DNA of 64,000 bases from Prorocentrum cordatum (Eukaryota; Sar; Dinophyceae; Prorocentrales; Prorocentraceae): assembly GCA_963575745.1 (NCBI GenBank), contig CAUYUJ010018634.1:77501-141500 (forward strand). The letters run 5' to 3'. The translations under genes and the position numbers were made by a program. The notes beneath the pieces were generated by a model. The model ran no database searches. It had not been told where the DNA came from and was given only the letters and a program-made list of their open reading frames with translations. Below, piece by piece: positions 31,790 through 43,215 of this stretch. Every line of letters starts with the position of its first letter. Positions within the stretch are counted from its first letter, which is position 1.

Positions 31790-33720
31790 TTCTTGGGGAT
31801 CTTTTTGGGGCCCTTCGGGGGCTCGTTTGGACAGTTTTGGAGTCCTTTTGAGCCGTCTTGGGGCCCTATTGGGCTGTCTAGGGGCGTCTTGGGGGCCTTG
31901 GACCGTCTTGGGCTTTCTTGGGGGCCTCTTGGGGCCCTCTCGGGAGCCTCTTGGTAGCCTCTTGAATCTCTTCTGGGGCTGTCTTGGGGCCCTCGCGGGC
32001 CGTTTGGGAGCCCCCTTGGGGCCCTCTGGGGCCGTTATGGGGCCCTCTTGGGGGCCGCTTGAGTCGTCTTGGGGGGCCTTTAGGCCTGTCTTGGACCGTG
32101 TAACAACAGAAAAAGCGGTGCTGAATAGCTACGTTTTCCCATCAGAACTTGACGATTTGTGCTTCTTTGGCGTCCTCGCGGGGCCCTCACGGAGCGTCTT
32201 TGGGGCCTCTTGGGCCGCCTTGGAGCAACCTTCGGGCGTCTTTGGAGAATCTTGCACCGTTTCGGGGCAAACTGAGGCCGTCTTGGGGCCCTCTTGGGCT
32301 GTCAGGGAGGCCCTCTGGACAGTTTTCGGCCTCTTTCGGGGGCCTCTGGCGCCGTCTTGGGGCGATCTTTGGGCCCTCTTGGGCCTGTCTTGGGGCCCTC
32401 TTGGACCGTTTTGAGTTTCTTTTGGGGGGCTGGGGCCGTCTTGGGAGAATATTTGGGACCTCTTGGGCCGTCAAGGCGAGAACACGAAAAACATGTAACA
32501 ACCCTTGGGAAATCAATGTTTTTGGCCTCCTCAGGCCCTTTTGGGGGCTCTCTGGATGGCCTCTGGAGCCGTCAGGAGGCTCTCTTGGACCGTCTCTCTT
32601 GGGGCCGTCTTGGTGCCCTCTTGGGCCGTTTTGGGGCCCTCTTGAGCCGTCTTGGAGCCATGGAGCCGCTTCAATTGAAAAAGTATAAGAAATACGCCAC
32701 GGGAGCCGCCCGGGAGCTGCTTCACTTGAACCAATACAAGGGAAACGGCCCCCGGGTGGCCACTACCCGGTATCACCCGGGCCTCGCCCCTCCCCTGGAC
32801 CCCAGCCTAGAAGGCTTCGCCCCAACACAACGTACATCACTCATACCTCCCTCTTTCCGTCACCTGGGCCGGCACGGAAACGGAAAGAGCGCCCCAGGAA
32901 CTGGCCCGAGACCCGAGAGGGCTCATGGCACCCTTCGCTCTTGGGAGCCTTGGTGTGAAGAGCTTGTTACGTCGCCGCTCTCTGATGGGAGCTCTGGTGC
33001 TCAGAGACTGTTACGTTGCCGCTCGCACTTGGGACCCGTGGTGTGACGAGCTTTGTACGTCACCGCGCTCTGGGGAGCCTTGGTGTCCAGAGCATGTTAC
33101 GTCACCGCTCGCTGATGGGAGCCATGGTGTTCTTGAGCGTCTCTGGGGCCTCGTCGGGGTCTTCTTGGGGCTTTTTTGGAGCCCTTCGGCGGCCCTTGTG
33201 GGGAAATTCTGGGCCGTCTTGGGGCCCTTTCGGGCCGTCTAGGGGCGTTATGGAGGCCTTTGGCAGTCTTGGGGCTCTCTTGGGGGCTTCTTGGGGCCTC
33301 TTGGGAGCCTCTGTGGGCCCTCTTGGAGCTCTTTTGGGGCCTCCTTGGGGCCCTCTTGGGCCATCTTCGGGTCCTTTGGGGCAGTTTTGGGCCTGGGGCC
33401 ATCTTGGGGCCCTCTTGGAAGCTTTCGGGTCCTTTCGGGGGCCTCTTGGGCCGTCTTGGGGCGATCTTTGGAGCCTCGTGGGCTGTTTCGGACCGTTCTT
33501 GGCCCGAAAAAATAAAAACCCGAAACAGCTTGCAAAACTACCGAAACAATGTTTTCTGCCCCTGGGGGCCCCTGTCGGGAACCCTCTGGCCGTCTGGAGG
33601 CTCTCTTGGGCCGTGTGGAGGCCATCTGAGGCTCTCTTGGGGCCATCTTGGTGCCCTCTTAGGCCGTTTAGGGGCCCTCTGGGCCGTCTTGGGGCCTTTC
33701 AGCCGCTTCGCTTGAGCAAA
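31790..33720. repeat. Degenerate CTTGGGGCCCTC minisatellite, locus 3
   Basis: Nearly 2 kb of irregular CTTGGGGCCCTCTTGGGCCG words, interrupted by the modules at 32680..33130. Both strands translate to Gly/Pro/Ser/Leu/Trp-rich protein in several frames, which is the repeat and not a gene. It is the reverse-strand vocabulary of 5600..6060. Confidence 0.8.
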
Positions 33721-35037
33721 ATACGAGGAAGCGGGCCGTGGAAGGCGCCCGCGAGCCGCTCCACTCGGAACGAAACATACGGTCGGACCTAGGACAGAAG
33801 AACATCCCTCAAGAACTTGAGACCCTCCGCCAGCCCAACCACACAGAACATCCAAGGGTACCCTCCCCAGGATGCACAAGAGCATCCAACAAACACGAAG
33901 AACACTAGGGTACCCTCCCCGAACCGACCTCGATCTTATACCTTGGTCCGGCTGTAAAGGAAACGGCCCCCAGGCGGCCACTACCAACCACATGTGCGGC
34001 CCTCGCCCCTCCCCGGGACCCCTCCCTAGAAGAGGGCTTCGCCCCCCCCCCCCCCCCCCCACACACACAGGAACCGTCACCACTCGTACCTCGCTCTCTC
34101 CGATGTCCGATCGGAGTCCGCCTCGCCCCTCCCCTGGACTAGGGAGCCCACAAAGGACGTACGCGCCCAGCTATGTACATGAACACGGCCCCTCGATCCG
34201 CGAGACCGGCCGCGTGATACGAACATTTGCGCAACGCGAACTCTCGAAACCAGCATGGATTCACGTACATGTGCGTCCTTTTTCCGCTCCTGACTGGACC
34301 CCTCCCCAGAAGGCTTCGCCCCAACTCAGGAACGTCATCACTCGTACCTCGCTCTTCCCGTCCACCGCCCCCGCCCGCCTCGCCCCTCAACCGGACCCCT
34401 CCCAAGAAGAGGGCTCCGCCCCCTGAGAACGTCATCGCTCGTGCCTCGCTCTTTCCGTCACCTGGGCCGGCACGGGCACGGAGAGAGCGCTGTGGGGCCT
34501 TGGGCCGCGTCGCTCGAAAAAAACATACGAGGAAGCGGGCCGTGGGAGCCGCCCGGGAGCCGCTCCACTCGAACAAATACGAGGGAAACGGCCCCCCGGC
34601 GGCCATTAGACGTACACCCTGCGAAATGCTTAAGAAATCATGGGTTAAGAAATTCATAGTCTCAGAATTTGAATAAAAACCCAGAATGTCTATCAAAATC
34701 TTGGGATTTACACTGAAACGTTGAGAATAATCGAGACTCTGGCCGAAAACTTGGGTTTTCTTAAGCATCGCCTGGAGTGTATGCGTACTCCCCTCGCCCC
34801 TCCCCCGGAACCCCTAAGGCTTCGCCCCACGCAAGAACGTCATCGCTCGTACCTCGCTCTTTCCGTTACCTGGGCCGGCACGGGAACGGAAAGAGCGCTG
34901 CTGGAACTTGCCCGAGATGGCTCATGGTACCCTTCGCTCTTGGGAGCCTTGGCGTCGGTTTGGGGGCCCTCTTGGGCCGTCCCGAGGCCTGGCGACTGCC
35001 CGGAGGGGCCAACAATGGTAAAAAACCTCCGCACTGA
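33721..35037. repeat. Duplicated modules, no gene
   Basis: Repeats of GAGCCGCTCCACTCGAAC, AAACGGCCCCC-GGCGGCCA and CGCTCGTACCTCGCTCTTTC form overlapping partial copies. A poly-C run lies at 34042..34060. 34610..34760 is AT-richer and unassigned. Confidence 0.6.
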
Positions 35038-35040
35038 ATT

Positions 35041-35246
35041 CCCTACCTAGGCTCTGCCTAGAAGGGTTCTTACGGGCCGGGCAGTGTAACTCGCCCCGGG
35101 CGGTTCCCCCAATATCCGGCCCGCGGTTCCCCCAGTTACGTCCCCTTAGCTTAGCGTTGCTTATCTCATCTTGGCTTAGCTGATTTTCATCTTAGCTTAG
35201 CTTAGCTTCATGTTGCTTTCCTAGAGACTCCAACTCCTAGGTAGGG
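35041..35246. mobile_element. TIR element T1, short copy
   Basis: 206 bp bounded by a perfect 10-bp inverted repeat, CCCTACCTAG (35041..35050) and CTAGGTAGGG (35237..35246). The interior has GCCTAGAAGGGTTCT, GTTCCCCCAGTTACGTCCCC, TTAGC pentamer runs and GACTCCAACTCCTAGG. A 489-bp copy with the same ends and order lies inverted at 55406..55894. Sequence just outside the right end (TCGCACTGGG) is also shared, so the true boundary may be a little wider. No coding capacity. Confidence 0.7.
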
Positions 35247-35273
35247 TCGCACTGGGATAATTTTTCTATACTC

Positions 35274-35435
35274 GGCGGTGGACAAACCTCCCTTTAGAAA
35301 ACCTCCCTGTAGTGAAAACGGCCTGGGACCGATACCGACGGACCTGGACCCGCAAAAATGACGGCCGCGACGCCTTCTCGCGAACCGGAAGCGGCCAATT
35401 CCTTAATCGACGTGTGTAGGAGGTCTGTCCACCCC
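35274..35435. mobile_element. TIR element R9, copy 2
   Basis: 162 bp with inverted ends GGTGGACAAACCTCC and GGAGGTCTGTCCACC. Same family as 9467..9637 and 41441..41608. Confidence 0.62.
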
Positions 35436-35555
35436 CGATCATGGTACCCTTCGCTCTTGGGAGCCTTGGCGTCGGTTTTGGGGCCCTCTTGGGCCGTCCC
35501 GAGGCCCGGCGAGTGCCCGGAGGGGCCAAAAATGTTAAAAAAACCTCCGCACTGA

Positions 35556-36225
35556 ATTTTTCTGCACGGTGGAGGTCGGGGGACCTTGCCCCTGACCGAG
35601 GTCTGCTACCCGGCGCTCCCTCCGACGGGCCGCGACGCCCTCTCGCAAACGGGAAGCGGCCAAATCCTTCATCGACGTGTCAGGGTAGGAGGTCTTGTCC
35701 ACAAATTTTTCTATACGGTGGAGGTCTGGGGACCCTGCCCATGACCGAGGTCTGCTCTCCGGCGCTCCCTCCGACGGGCCGCGACGCCCTCTCGCAGACT
35801 GGAAGCGGCCAAATCCTTAATCGACGTGTCAGGGTAGGAGGTCCTGTCCACAAATTTTTCTATACGGTGGAGGTCTGGGGACCCTGCCCCTGACCGAGGT
35901 CTGCTCTCCGGCGCTCCCTCCGACGGGCCGTGACGCCCTCTCGCAAACTGGAAGCGGCCAAATCCTCCCCCTCCTCCTCCTCCTCCTCCTCCTCCTAATC
36001 CTCATCCTCCTCCTCCTCCTCCTCCTCCTCCTTCTCCTCCTCCGTCTCCTCCTCCCTCCTCCCTCCTCCCTCCTCCCTCCTCCCTTCACGCTTTGTCCGC
36101 CGCTGCCGTTTGTGTTCAAGGGGGGTCTAGGAGGTCTTGTCCACAAATTTTTCTATACGGTGGAGGTCTGGGGACCCTGCCCCTGACCGAGGTCTGCTCT
36201 CCGGCGCTCCCCCCGACGGGCCTTG
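35556..36225. repeat. Tandem 148-bp array derived from R9
   Basis: Units begin TTTTTCTATACGGTGGAGGT at about 35706, 35857 and 36149, with a variant at 35558. Each has CTGACCGAGGTCTGCT, then the R9-like ACGCCCTCTCGCAAACGGGA, ATCGACGTGTCAGGGTAGGA and GTCCACAAA. The third unit is interrupted by a (CTC)n run at 35965..36086. Confidence 0.82.
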
Positions 36226-36342
36226 GTCGGCTCCGGGAAGGGCACGCGGACGCCGTCCTGGGGGCAGGCTCTCGGCCGGGGCGGCGGGGGGCCCCTCGCG
36301 CGGGGATCGGGGGTGCCCCTGGCCCAAGGTCCCCCCATCGTT

Positions 36343-36510
36343 GAAGGGGAAGTGGGACACACAAATAAATACACACAAATAGAAATATCACCCATATTTT
36401 CCCATATTTTCTGGATGGTTGTCTTTTGTCTTCCCCCCCACTTCCCATATTTTCCCATATTTTCTGGGGAATCGACGATTAATTGTGTCTGTGTGTTTTT
36501 CCCCTCCTGA
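36343..36510. repeat. AT-rich dispersed element, copy B
   Basis: Copy of 1261..1422 in the same orientation. It is flanked by the direct repeat ATCGTT (36337..36342 and 36511..36516), a candidate target-site duplication. Confidence 0.75.
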
Positions 36511-36516
36511 ATCGTT

Positions 36517-37070
36517 TCGGTCAGCTGAAGGAGCCCCCACACAGGGGGGCCCCCTGGACCTCGTGAAGGGTACTCTGGGGGCCGTGGGGTGTTCCTCGAA
36601 GTATCGGGGGGCGCACATTGGGCCAGGGGCCCTTCTCGCAACGCCCGAGGGGGGGGGGGGTCGGCGGCCGAGGGGGCCCCTCCCTCCTCGGGGCGCGGGT
36701 CGCGAAGAATCTCCGCGCCGAATTCTGCTGTGGCATTTTCGGAACCTGGACAGACGACAGTCTGGGACGCGAAACCGGCGGCCCCTGGGAAGAGACCTGA
36801 AATGGACTTCGGGGGGGAAAGGGGGCGTATTGAAAACAGATCAACACGTCGGAAGTCTGGGAGATTGTCCCCCATCCCCAGCCCACACCAGAGAAGGGTG
36901 GAAAAAGAGACAAGTCATTAGGATCCAAGGTGAAGACAATGTCGGGTCGAGACGGATCAGGAATCTCTGAGTCGGCGGGTGTGGAGGACGCGCCAGGCTG
37001 CGTGGTCGGTCCAGAGTGCTCCAGACCTCTCTGGAGCGATTTGTCTTCACTTTAGGCCTGCTCTCATTAG
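36517..37070. other. Unassigned stretch
   Basis: Contains a poly-G tract at 36650..36660. No gene or clear repeat. Confidence 0.4.
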
Positions 37071-37300
37071 AGGCCTCCTAGATGGGGTCAGAGTAAATGG
37101 GGTCGGAAGATCGAGCCGCATCGCCGATGCATCACCGATACATCGACGATGCATCGACGATGCATCGCCGACGTCGGCGATGCATCGGCGACGTCGGCGT
37201 GATTAAAATTGGGCCCCACATCGAGCCGCATCGCCGATGCATCGGCGATGCGGCGCGATCCTCTAACCCTATCTACTCCGACCCCATCCTAGTGGCCTAG
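37071..37300. mobile_element. 230-bp near-palindrome with GATGCATCG core
   Basis: Left arm AGGCCTCCTAGATGGGGTCA... and right arm ...ACCCCATCCTAGTGGCCTAG pair over about 65 bases (roughly 80%), ending in GCCGCATCGCCGATGCATC on each side. The centre is a cluster of CGATGCATCG and GCCGACGTCGGCG palindromes. Either a foldback/MITE-type element or a cruciform-forming site. No target duplication is evident. Confidence 0.65.
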
Positions 37301-37605
37301 ATCTCACGAGGGAGACGTCAAGGAAGAACAACCATATCGCCACTGAGGACAACCGTCTGGGCTGGGATGAAACCGTGTGGTCGGAGCCGCGGGCCCAAGG
37401 ATCTGTTGGATACTGCGCACGGAGGCGCACGTGCGACGAGCGGTACAGACATCAATCGAGGAGGAGGAGATGAACCAGTGTAAACCCAAGACGCATAGAC
37501 GATGTTGCAATGCCCTCCAAGATCCCTCTTCATAGGTCCCAACAGAAATTCAGTTTCACTGCGGGAATGCCCCGTTGGCAGATTACCATCTGATAATCCT
37601 CAACC

Positions 37606-37815
37606 ATTCCAAAACACTTGCCTGGGACTTCAACGCCGCGAATCAACGTCTCGTTACTGTTGCGTCCTTGCGATCCTGAATCGTGCCAGAACACCTTCCT
37701 GGGAGTTCAACACTGCGAATCATCGTGATTGTTGCGCCCTGACAACCCTAAATCGTGCCAACACATATTTTCTGGGACGTCAACCATCCGAATTGTCGCG
37801 ACCGCTATAAATCTT
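37606..37815. repeat. About 75-bp tandem repeat, three units
   Basis: Landmarks GCCTGGGACTTCAACGCCGC, TCCTGGGAGTTCAACACTGC and TTCTGGGACGTCAACCATCC, each followed by CGAAT, GTTGCG and AATCGTGCC-like words. 37816..38479 is purine-rich GGAGGAGG sequence without a gene. Confidence 0.7.
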
Positions 37816-38479
37816 AAACTGATTGTGCGTGGCGCTCATGCGAAAATAACATTTTGAAAAGGCACCGGCCTCCATCCGTGAAACTTTTGCCAACTTTTAA
37901 AAAAGGTATACGGGGTTACGGCGAGATCCACATTTTGGAAACCACCTGCAATCCGTGCGTGAACTGTTGCAAATGTTCAAAGATTCAGGGTCGCAAATGG
38001 GGAGGGAGTCTCAGTCGAAACGCTCGGCCCGCTCTACTGACACGTCTCGGGGCGCGACAGGGAGGAGCTATTCATGAGCAGAAAAGATGGAGGAGGAAAG
38101 GGCTGGGGGGGCAGGGGAGGAGGGCGGGGAGGAGGGGAAGAGGATTGGCGGCAGAGCAGGGGGTGGGGAGCACGAGAACGGGGAGGGGGGAAGAGGCAGG
38201 GGGTCCACAGAGGTCCACGAAGGCCTCCAGAAGCATCAAGAAGCGCCGAAAGCCTCGACCCACTCCGCTCGCTCCTCCTCCCCCTCCAGAGGAGCAAAGG
38301 CTGTCCAGAGTATGAGGAAGAGACGGAGGAGGGAAGGGAGACTAGGAGGGTAGGGCGAGGGGGGAGAAAGACAGGAGAAGCAGAAGGATCAAGTGGAGTG
38401 TCGGGGGCGTTTAAGAGGGGGGGGAAAACATGACTCGAGGAATGTGCGCGGGACCAGGGAATGTACAGTGGGAGCTCGA

Positions 38480-38632
38480 CCACAAGAAACCTGAGAAACC
38501 CAACCTTGAGCCCCCAGGATGTCCATGGGTTTTTTGGAATGGGAACGTCACGCTTTCCATCGGAAAACCATCGAAACCCAAGAAGACCAGAGCAGACTGG
38601 AGGCAATCAGAGTGTTTTGGGGGGCATGGATT
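38480..38632. repeat. Dispersed repeat R4, copy 1
   Basis: Shares CCACAAGAAACC, CCCCCAGGA-TCCAT, CGTCACGC-TTCCATGG-like and CCATCGAAACCCAA with 42293..42432 in the same orientation. Confidence 0.65.
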
Positions 38633-39596
38633 GCCACTGCACTGAAAGAGAGAAGGATCCTGAAAATCTGGGACAAGTCATGGCTCTGGCCACGAGATCC
38701 ACACCCCCTGGTCCTCAAGCCCCTCTTGGACGCCCCCCCGAGAAGGGGAGGGAGGAGGAGCCGCGGTGGAAGGCGCGATGAGGACGAGAAGATGAGGATC
38801 GGGAGAGGCACAACGACTTCCTCCGCCTCCTCCTCCTCCTCCTCCTCTTTCTCCTTATCCTCCTCATCCTCCTTCTCCTCCTCGTCGTCGTCCTCCTCCT
38901 CCTCCTCCTTCTCCGAGCGGTGTCCTCCAAGGCCAGGCGCGCACAAAAAGGAGAGGAAGCGAGGTGCACCTCCCGGTGACTGGCGAAAGACGACGGCAGC
39001 AACTGTGACACTCACCTCGTGCTTCCTGGCCGCGAACGTGTGTGGCTATCGGTTGGTATGCACGTATTGTGGCCAAGCTAGCGCCTCCCCCTCTCGAAGA
39101 GCAGCCAGACGGGACGGAGGGGGAAAGCATCTCTGACCTCCAGCTCGAAGAGGCATCGTGGACCTCCTCGCTGCAGGTGGCCCGCTGGTGGTGGTGTCGG
39201 TTTTCCTCCCTCCGATTCAAAGGCGGACGCGCAAATGATATCCGCTGCCCCAACAGTCCCTCCGCCTGATTCTGGTTCTCCGTGGGGTGATGAGTGCCTG
39301 GGCAGAGACGATTCAGAGTCAGTGAGGAGGACCGACGAGAACGACAATGAGCCTAATTTGTTGACCGCCGCCCACGCCTGCCACAAAGCATCCGAATGAT
39401 GCGATGAGCAAGAAGATGCGGCTGACTGCAAGTCGGTCGGAACTGCAGAATGGCCTGGTCGAAACTAAAATGATGGCTGACCTCGGGGTAGGTAAAAGCC
39501 AGGGACACCCTTCAGCCCATCTCGGGCCAACTTCCCCACTGAGGGGCAACGATGGGCAGGGACTGAGCTGGTTCAGGGGGGGGTCGACCTGGAATC
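38633..39596. other. Unassigned, with a (CTC)n run
   Basis: 38818..38915 is (CTC)n with CTT interruptions. Frames on both strands are low-complexity. No supported gene. Confidence 0.5.
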
Positions 39597-39745
39597 GGCG
39601 ATGCATCGCCGATCGATCGGTGATGAGACCCCGATAGCGAAACCGCACGGTCCTGGGTTCTGGGCGGGGTGAACTATCGGGCCTGTATTAGCGATTAATG
39701 GGCAATTGGGGAGCGATGCATCATTCCCCCCTGAGCATCTGAGCA
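39597..39745. repeat. Dispersed repeat R8, copy 2
   Basis: Homologue of 8143..8275, with CGATGCATCGCCGATCGATC near its start (compare the palindromes at 37130..37250). Confidence 0.65.
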
Positions 39746-39782
39746 TATCTCCCCCTATCATAGACAAGCGCGATCCACTACC

Positions 39783-39886
39783 CGCAAAGTAGCTACTCGC
39801 AAGTGGTGTGGATCCGCCGCGGGGGACTACATATTACATGGAGGCAATCACATGTTTTTCGGACGTTTGCGAGTAGGCACTTTGCG
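39783..39886. repeat. 104-bp inverted repeat
   Basis: CGCAAAGTAGCTACTCGCAAG (39783..39803, 21 bases) pairs with TTTGCGAGTAGGCACTTTGCG (39866..39886) at 18 of 21 positions, enclosing 62 bases. A foldback element or structured site. Confidence 0.55.
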
Positions 39887-40091
39887 AATAGTGGAACGCG
39901 CTCGGCGATATCAGGTCGTTGCCTGTTGGCCTTCGGGCCAACGCTCGGCTCTCTAGCGGCCGCCTGAGACAATATCCTGCCCCCCCCCTGGAACGCCCTC
40001 GAGGAGGCGCAGCTGCTAAACATCGCCGAGAACCGCGGAAAAAAGCCAAGGAATCGTTGGGCCCCCCCATGAGCACATCCCCCTCTAACAT

Positions 40092-40242
40092 GCGGTCGCC
40101 AAATCCACGGATCGGGGGAGGTGCCCTCCCCAAAGTGCGGCCGGCGCCGCCTCGCTCGGCGGCGGGAATCCGCGATTTCCCATGGAAACGGGGCCCGTCG
40201 CTAATCCACGCCCCCTTGATCCATGTCTGCGATCGCCTGACT
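40092..40242. repeat. Dispersed repeat R7, copy 2
   Basis: Homologue of 7699..7848 in the same orientation. Confidence 0.8.
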
Positions 40243-41440
40243 CCTGGGCGGAGAAGCGGGAGCAAACCGCCCGCCGGTGGGCGCTCCTGGAACAGCACGG
40301 GCTTGTGCTCGTCTGGCACCGTCGCGTGCCTGGCGGCGCCGCGCCGCCGCCCTGCTCTTCCTTCTGGAGCGTAGCTCTCGACGGTCCCAGGGCCCGAAAT
40401 TCGGCGGCGGGCGGGGGGGGGAGTGAGAAGGAGAAGGCCTTCTCTAGGGGGAAAACAAGCCTACCTCGCTTTTGACCACCCTCGCTTCCAAGAGATACCA
40501 AACGATGCCAAATTGCAGCCTGCACTGGTCAGGCCGCTTGACGAGGAGGCGCGTGGTATGACTTGGTTTTGCCTGGAAGCGAAAGCGGGGTAGGTATTTC
40601 ACGCTCTGATTCTCAGAAGACGGCGGGGCTCCTCAGAAGCCCTCGCGCCTTCTGGGGAGCTTCCTGTGCGCTCCAAGGCCGAGGGACCTCCGAGCCTTCT
40701 GCGAAGGCCTCCCAACTTCGCGCTTCGTGCTTCGCGCTGCGCGCAGTGCGAATAACTTCGCGCTCTCGCGCCGCCTCCCAGAGGAGACGAGGAGGATGAG
40801 GACCGCGCCCGTCGCTCTTCCCTTCCTCGGCTCTCCCTCCTCACTCCTCGCCTCCCTCTCTCCTCGACCGTCGCTCTTCCCTTCTTGCTCCTCGCTCTTT
40901 GCTGATTGTTTCTCGCTTATCTTCGCTTGCAGAGGAGTCGGAGCCGCACCGCGAGGCGCGAAGAACTCCGCGCCCCCGAGGACGCGCCCTTGCCCTTCTC
41001 GCCTCCTCCCGGGCTCGCCGCCGAGCAACGGGGCCCCTCGCGGGGCCCCCAAAGGTTATGTGGGGCCTGTCTCCCTACAGGGGATTCTCGACGACACGTA
41101 GAAAAAAAACCCAAGAATAGTCAAAAATAATCCAGAAATAGTCAGGGGACTATTTTTTGAGTATTGTTTGGCCTTTTTGGGGTATTTTTTTGGGGGGGGG
41201 GTATTTTCCATTTTTCGTCGAAAATCCCCCTGTAGGGGGACACGCCCGACTTAACCCCAAGGGCGACCAGCCTCAGCCCAAGATTCGCCCCAGACTCCAC
41301 GGCGTCGGCTGCCTGGGGGTCGCACCCGCGCCCGCGCCCGCGCCCCCCCCTCCTGGCCGCCGCTGCCCACTGCCACGCTCCCCCCCTCGAGGTTCCATGA
41401 GGTGGATTCGGCTACACGCAGGAGTGACCCTGGGTAGGTC
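40243..41440. other. Unassigned GC-rich stretch
   Basis: Contains TTCGCGC/GCGCTTCG words near 40710..40770 and T- and G-rich runs at 41180..41205. The part at 41105..41258 resembles the very start of the window. No gene. Confidence 0.45.
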
Positions 41441-41608
41441 GGCGGTGGACAAACCTCCCTTTAGTAAACCTCCCTTTAATGAAAACGACCTAGGACCGAA
41501 ACCGACGGACCTGGACCCGCAAAAATGACGGCCGCGACGCCCTCTCGCGCACCAACGCCCAATTCGCTAATAGACGTGTCAGGGTTTGAGGTCTATCAAC
41601 CTCCGAAT
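41441..41608. mobile_element. TIR element R9, copy 3
   Basis: 168 bp, same order of motifs as 9467..9637 and 35274..35435. Confidence 0.62.
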
Positions 41609-41806
41609 ACGAATGACCTTTGGTGCGTGGCTTTTTGGGGGCCGCGGGGGGCCCAAACACAAGCGCGCGAGACGCCGCCATCGCCTCGCGTTCGGTGCCC
41701 CAGTGGGCCCGCACTATAGAGGCAACTCTGGCGAAAGGTCGCTTTTACGTGTAGTCGATGGATCGGGGGCGCGTGATCAGGGGGCGATGAATGGGGGGGA
41801 CAGCTT

Positions 41807-41964
41807 TAAGGGGCCCTGGGACATACATAAATACACACAAGTAGCCGGATTCCCAATATTTTTATATTTTCAGAGTTTTCGTTTTACTCCCCACTTCCCA
41901 CAATTTCCCATACTTTCTGGGACTCGACGACTCATTGTGTCTGTGTGTTTTTTTCCCTTCCTGA
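41807..41964. repeat. AT-rich dispersed element, copy C
   Basis: Copy of 1261..1422. Flanked by the direct repeat AGCTT (41802..41806 and 41965..41969). Confidence 0.72.
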
Positions 41965-42292
41965 AGCTTGGGCTGCCAGAAAAGGGGCCCTGTCGGGGCT
42001 TACAGGTGGCCCCTTTCGGGCGCGGGAGGGGGTCTTTTCAGGGCCCGAAAGAGCACTTCTCTTCCCACGCCATGCATCGCCCCCCCTTGCAATAGGTTGG
42101 CGGCGCGCACAAGGGGGTGGAGGGAAGGGGGAAGGCTTCTTAAAAGGAGGCTGCTGCTTAGAAGGCGCCGACCTTACATCTATAGATAAGGCCCGCGCCT
42201 TCTAAAGAACACAAGGGATTCTAAGAAACCCTCCCCCCCTCCCCCCACCCCCCTCTGCGCGTGGCTGAATAGGGGCCGACCACAAAACACCT

Positions 42293-42432
42293 TCCACAAG
42301 AAACCAAACCCTGACCCCCCAGGACATCCATCGATTTTTTTGTGTGAGACCGTCACGCCTTCCATGGCAAAGCCATCGAAACCCAAAAAGCCCATGGCAC
42401 CATGGAGGCACGCAAGGTGTTCCTTGGCATGG
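42293..42432. repeat. Dispersed repeat R4, copy 2
   Basis: Homologue of 38480..38632. The remainder up to the retrotransposon (42433..43210) shows no gene. Confidence 0.65.
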
Positions 42433-43210
42433 GCCCCCACTGTAAATCGCGCCCAAGTGGGGGCCTCATGGGGCCCGGGAAAGAACGGGGTTCGCCATAA
42501 AGGGGGCGCTCCTGAGGGAAAACTGGTCCTGGGGAAGGATGAAACACCGGCCGCCCACGGCCCAGCAGGGAAAACGTTCGGAGGGGGTCAGATCAGGAAA
42601 AAAGTACTGGCACCGCTACCCTTCGCCCGTTTCTTCTTTTGGGCCTCTTGGGAACCCTCGTCGTCACCGAGGGATTCGCCTCGAAGTCCTGCTCAGAACG
42701 CTGCCCGGGAGTGGGGTCCGGGGAGCAGCGGTACTGGTGCCTGTTCGTTTCCCCTGGGGCGTAGGTTACCATGGGGCAAGCGGGTCCTGAGGGACGCTGG
42801 TCCTCAGGTTCGGGAGCGGCCAAGAGGGGAGTGTCTAAAAGGGGGGGTGCAAATCATGACCGGCGGCGCGTGCGCGGCCCAGCGGGGGGGCCAGGGACGT
42901 AATGAAATAAAAAGAGGCGCCATGACATCTGGGGAAACATCATGGCCCACGCCATAATGTCCACCCCCCCTAGTCATCACCCCCGTTTTTTCCGCCCCCG
43001 ACAGGTTTTGCACCGTCTCTGGACCCTCGGGCCCAGGGCCCTCCACGGGCCCCAGGCATGCCGGAACCAAGGGCTCGGGATGCACGAGTGGTCCTGCGGG
43101 GGGAGGCCCCAGGGCCCGGCACCCGCCCCCCTCGGGACCCGTCTGCTACCGGCCAGGTGGGCGACGCACCGGCGTCGCCGGGCTGCGCATGGCGCATGGC
43201 GCAGCACGAT

Positions 43211-43215
43211 CCTCC
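43211..43215. other. Target-site duplication, left copy (CCTCC)
   Basis: CCTCC directly abuts the outer end of the left LTR and is repeated outside the right LTR. Five base pairs is the normal Copia duplication. The word is common in this genome, so its weight comes from exact placement next to the TGTG/CACA ends. Confidence 0.8.

Noticed and set aside
31775-33792. Gly/Pro/Trp-rich frames of 100-480 codons
   Set aside because: They are read from the degenerate CTTGGGGCC sequence, open in several frames on both strands.
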